Shown piece after piece: positions 60,701-64,000 of a stretch of DNA of 64,000 nucleotides. A program made the position numbers and the translations under genes. Source of the stretch: Vitellaria paradoxa (taxonomy: Eukaryota > Streptophyta > Magnoliopsida > Ericales > Sapotaceae); contig CM034233.1 of assembly GCA_019916065.1 (NCBI GenBank), positions 5,338,516-5,402,515 of the forward strand, given 5' to 3'. The stretch's first letter is position 1. Every line of letters begins with the position of its first letter. The notes under the pieces are model-generated. The model searched no databases. It was not told where the DNA came from and worked only from the letters and a program-made list of their open reading frames with translations.

Positions 60701-63700
60701 TGCAGTTTCGGACTTCTGAAAACAAAAGAAGAGAACCCTTCTATGCTAATGAATTATGATCTATTGATACCTCTCATCTACATATATATGCAGGGATGGA
60801 GTTCTATTGGAAGAAGGTCAAACCACAAGAGTTTTTCTATTATGCACAAGTTTAATGGACGAGGAAGCAGACACTTATGGCAAAGTAATTGGTTTGTTAT
60901 TTCTATAGCTAACCATTGAATTTTGTTGCAGGACACTGTGTGCCCAATTCTCCAAGTGATTTCATCTGTTCCTTCATGTGAACTTATTGAAGAAACATGC
61001 CAGAGGAAATTTTCAATGCACTTCGATTATTGCACAACAGCAAGCATTGACTTCATCATGTTAGATGAGGCAACATTTAGCAATATTCTCAAGGTGGGTT
61101 CTCAATTTTGAAGTTGTTTATGACAATAAGATGGTGGTTTATCAAAAGTTAAGATTGTGCTTCAATGCATCATATCTTATAAATCCAGTATAGGTACTGT
61201 TTGACATCTACAAAAAACAAAAAAAAAAAAACTCTAAAAACTTCTAAAAATTTCTATCACATCAACTTTTTTATTTCACTGCACGCATTACGAACTCACA
61301 ACTGTTCTCACTTTTTATCACTCCAAACAGACCCATAGTAGGTCAAAACAATTTCCAATATGGAGTTCACTGGTTGCAGGAACCCGAAGAGAGGAATATT
61401 GAGAGTTTACGTTACATGGCTTCAAGTATGAGCATGGGGTTGTGAACATATTTAATTATCAGATTTATCTAATTCTTATGTTCAAGTTTTCATTAATAAT
61501 GGTATTTACAAGGGATTAAGGGTACTTCATGCTTAAGAGGGGAGTTTTATGCATAATCATGTAGTAAGTTCAAATTGATAAAACATGCTTATGTGTTGGG
61601 TTAATGTCCAATTATATGTCGAACATGTTTCATACTCTTAGTTCCTCGTACGATTTAGAGGAGTCTGTGTATCATAGTCGAGACTGTTATTCTTAAGGAA
61701 AAAAAATGCAAATAAGAAAAGGAAAACTAGAGAGAGAACTAATATATTTATGCATTTATTTCTAATTTTATCTGTTTACTAACAAAAAAGAAAAATACAT
61801 TTTAGGGAGTAGATAAATGGTCTCTCTGCAACAGCAAGGTAAGATGGGCTGAAATATTTTGCATCTCAGAACCAATCTTCTCATAGATACTGGGAAATCT
61901 ACCATGTCCTAGTTCAACTAGTTTAAAGTCATATGATACAATACTATTTACGTACTAGAGTACCTTTCCATTTTTTACCATATTTTCTAGAAGACTTTCC
62001 AATGTGTGTGCAAGTTGTACATTTCTCATTAAGGTCATGGTTTTGCAGCATCCAGATTTGACAGTAACATCTGAAGAAAGAATTCTTAATGCTATCTTAC
62101 TATGGTGCTTACCAGCGAAGGGATTATATGGGTGGGAGATTGTGGATGATATGATATCAAATTCAACTCCAGAACTACTTTTTGGAGAGAGATTCCAGTC
62201 TGTTAATTACTTGTTGCCCCTTGTGCGATTCCCACTACTTCCATATCAATTGCTTAAGAAGGTGTGTGGCCCAAGAAGAAGAGATAAATGTATCAGAGTA
62301 CAGATTTAGTGGTCCTCTCTCCAAAAGTGGGGTTATTCCTCATATTTTCATTCTCATTATGTTTTAATGCTGTTGCAGTTGGAAAGGACTAATCTTTGTA
62401 GGAAGATTCCTACTTTCGATTTTCTGGTGAGTCAAGCCCCCCACCCCCTTCTCTTCCCCCCCCCCCCCTCATTTTAAAGTTCTATGCATTTCCACAAGTT
62501 TAGGCATATGTTGACTGTTTTCATTAACTTATATTGTTGTACTTTAACAGGTGAAAGAGGCCATCTGTTATTTAGAATCTGGGTTAGCTAATTTACAAGG
62601 TGACGAAAAGTAAGTATAAAGTTTAATTGTTAAATGTCGATTTTCTGCATTCAATTTTGCCTTTTGGACTTGTTGAATTATGATATTAAGTTCACACCTG
62701 GTTTGCAATAGCAGGAGAAGATACATGTTTTGTCTGGTTGCTTAGAACATTCAAGATGAAAGAAATTTGGATTAAGGGCCTAATTTTAGTGATGGATCAA
62801 TTTATAGATTTAGTTTATCAGTTTAACCTTTTTCTTCTGTCTTTGACAACACTCAAAAGCTTCTGTTTTTCAATTGAGCCTCTTTGCAATAGATGCATTA
62901 CGTTTGTCCATTCTTCTCTAGGGGTTCCACCCCAAATTCCTCACTGCATACAAGGAGTATTCCAAGCAAGCTCCCCTTGCCCCCTTTTTCTTTTTTTCCC
63001 CTTTGCCATGTTTCATGGTAAATAGAATGGGAAAAAGGGTGGTAGACAACTAATTGTCATTGCCTTTCTATATGCCATGATGGTTCATGTATTTTTTGCA
63101 TCTTCTGGTCTGTCTGTATCTAGGCCGCCTATTTTGTGGTGGATCTCAACACTCTGGGGCCTTGTGCAGTGGGTTGCCCTTTTGTTGATATTTTTCAGAA
63201 TGATTTGATGGCCGTTCTATGCCTGAACTTATCATTATTTAAAATGGGGAAATATAAAATGAGGCATGTAAACTTGTAGTTATATCTCTTTATTATTTTT
63301 ATCCCATATCCGAATGGGCATATAATCAAAGAGAATCTACATTGGTTTTTGGTTGACTATGGGATGCTGCACATACCAAATTTCTAGGCCTGGATAAATT
63401 GAAGGGATTTTGAGTGAGATCCCTCAGCTGAAATGGACAATAAAATTAATCTCGTTCTTACAAAATAGAATAACAGTGTTAGTAAATATTTTACTTCCCT
63501 AGACCTACATTTTTAATTATAAGATCTCATCTTTTGAGCGTTTGAAGTATATGCAGTTTTATTTATTTATTTGGATCCTTTAATCTAGACAGCGATAGCT
63601 AACTGTTGCTTTTAGCAGTAGAGTAAATTTATCTACCAATGTTGGGGCAAGATCCTATTCAGGTCAGGAGAAGAAGAAGAAGAAAAAGAAGAGTTTGGTT

Positions 63701-64000
63701 TTATTTTTGGTTGGGCAGGGGAGGAGGTTGTGGCCCTTGTGGGTTCTAGTCTCTCCCCAGAAATTTCAACTTGTATCTTTTTGTGTGTCTGTTCTCTCTC
63801 TCTCTCTCTCTCTCTCCCCCTCTCTCTTAGGTGATTCATGGAATCTCCACAGTTTGATTCGCCCTTTGAAAAGGGAGGGGGAAAAAACATGGCAAAAATT
63901 CAAAATGAGTTGTATCAAATGTTTACCTAAATTTATAAATGATTTATGGCTAACATAGTTTTGCTTTGTAGTGCAAGATTCCAACACCGTAGGTCTAGTT
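57716..64000 (+). CDS. BTB/POZ domain protein (At2g30600-like), 5' part
   Basis: Probable substrate adaptor for CUL3 ubiquitin ligase; the plant protein's real targets are unknown to me. Exons 57716-58537, 59284-59613, 60345-60575, 60932-61093, 62049-62261, 62379-62426, 62551-62609 and 63972 onwards, about 630 aa within the window, all in frame. The N-terminal 200 residues form a conserved plant-specific region (FLRVAPFECAWRNDLRFREA, HYTVVIGSHRNRRLKIEVDG), followed by an acidic repeat KEDGEEGKEDGEE. Two BTB folds follow: LSDIFFIVGKEEKAVPAHKV and YSDVDIYVDGHGLVARSHK, the second continuing LLQDVPLEAVKIMLEFMYCG. A BACK-like helical part comes after (HPDLTVTSEERILNAILLWC). The last visible exon reads ARFQHRRSS; homologues continue with a discoidin (F5/8C) domain, outside this window. 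Confidence 0.93.
61191..61337. mobile_element. Small MITE in a BTB gene intron
   Basis: A 147-bp element with ends TAGGTACTGTTTGAC and CCAAACAGACCCATA, imperfectly inverted. GTA lies on both sides (61188-61190 and 61338-61340). The interior is A-rich then T-rich, consistent with a PIF/Harbinger-type MITE. It sits in the intron between 61093 and 62049. Confidence 0.55.
62610..63971. other. Long BTB gene intron, no feature beyond a CT repeat
   Basis: A 1.36-kb intron by my model. It includes a CT microsatellite at about 63794-63816 and no conserved coding exon. Confidence 0.5.

Noticed and set aside
63607..63651. Possible BTB exon after TTTTAG reading NSRVNLSTNVGARSYS
   Set aside because: It can be spliced in frame, but the family continues with a FQHRRS-like block, which is reached directly by joining 62609 to 63972 in the same phase. 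The extra stretch has no family support.

Overview
The window reads as nuclear DNA of a flowering plant, most likely a eudicot. The reasons are AT-rich intergenic DNA, short exons split by AT-rich introns with GT-AG borders, plant-type proteins (peroxisomal catalase, B2-type mitotic cyclin, a plant BTB/POZ protein, an HMA-domain protein, a plant NPC1 homologue), and many plant-style transposons. No bacterial, viral or CRISPR content is visible. The species cannot be named from sequence alone.

Layout. 1-6433: the last exons of an NPC1-like sterol transporter gene (+), with one frameshifted exon and a 5'-truncated RTE-type LINE in the last intron. 6434-20543: gene-poor; a degenerate TGGGCC-rich repeat field, a short hAT-like MITE, a 2.08-kb solo LTR, a roughly 300-bp tandem duplication, two copies of a TIR element in opposite orientation, a SINE and one orphan exon-like ORF. 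20862-21804: HMA-domain gene (-). 24020-29872: complete 8-exon catalase gene (-). 29900-34800: very AT-rich intergenic DNA with local duplications. 34860-37152: plant gene of unknown function (-). 38408-45700: nested transposons: a Mutator-like element holding a hAT MITE, a TIR element holding another hAT MITE, a solo LTR holding mitochondrial group II intron DNA, and a MITE holding a SINE. 48922-53040: complete 11-exon cyclin B2 gene (+) with inverted MSA-like promoter motifs. 54830-56215: hAT MITE, a tRNA-Glu(CTC) gene and a decayed copy of it. 57716-64000: BTB/POZ gene (+), running off the window.

The genes are ordinary unlinked plant genes and do not form a pathway. I found no convincing new biological system. 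The unusual material is structural: a frameshift in NPC1, a tandemly duplicated catalase terminal exon, organelle DNA inside a solo LTR, several transposons dated relative to each other by nesting and intact target-site duplications, and two dispersed repeat families that I cannot name. Exon models were built by hand from reading frame, splice sites and family knowledge; catalase, cyclin, HMA and the unknown gene all close in frame.
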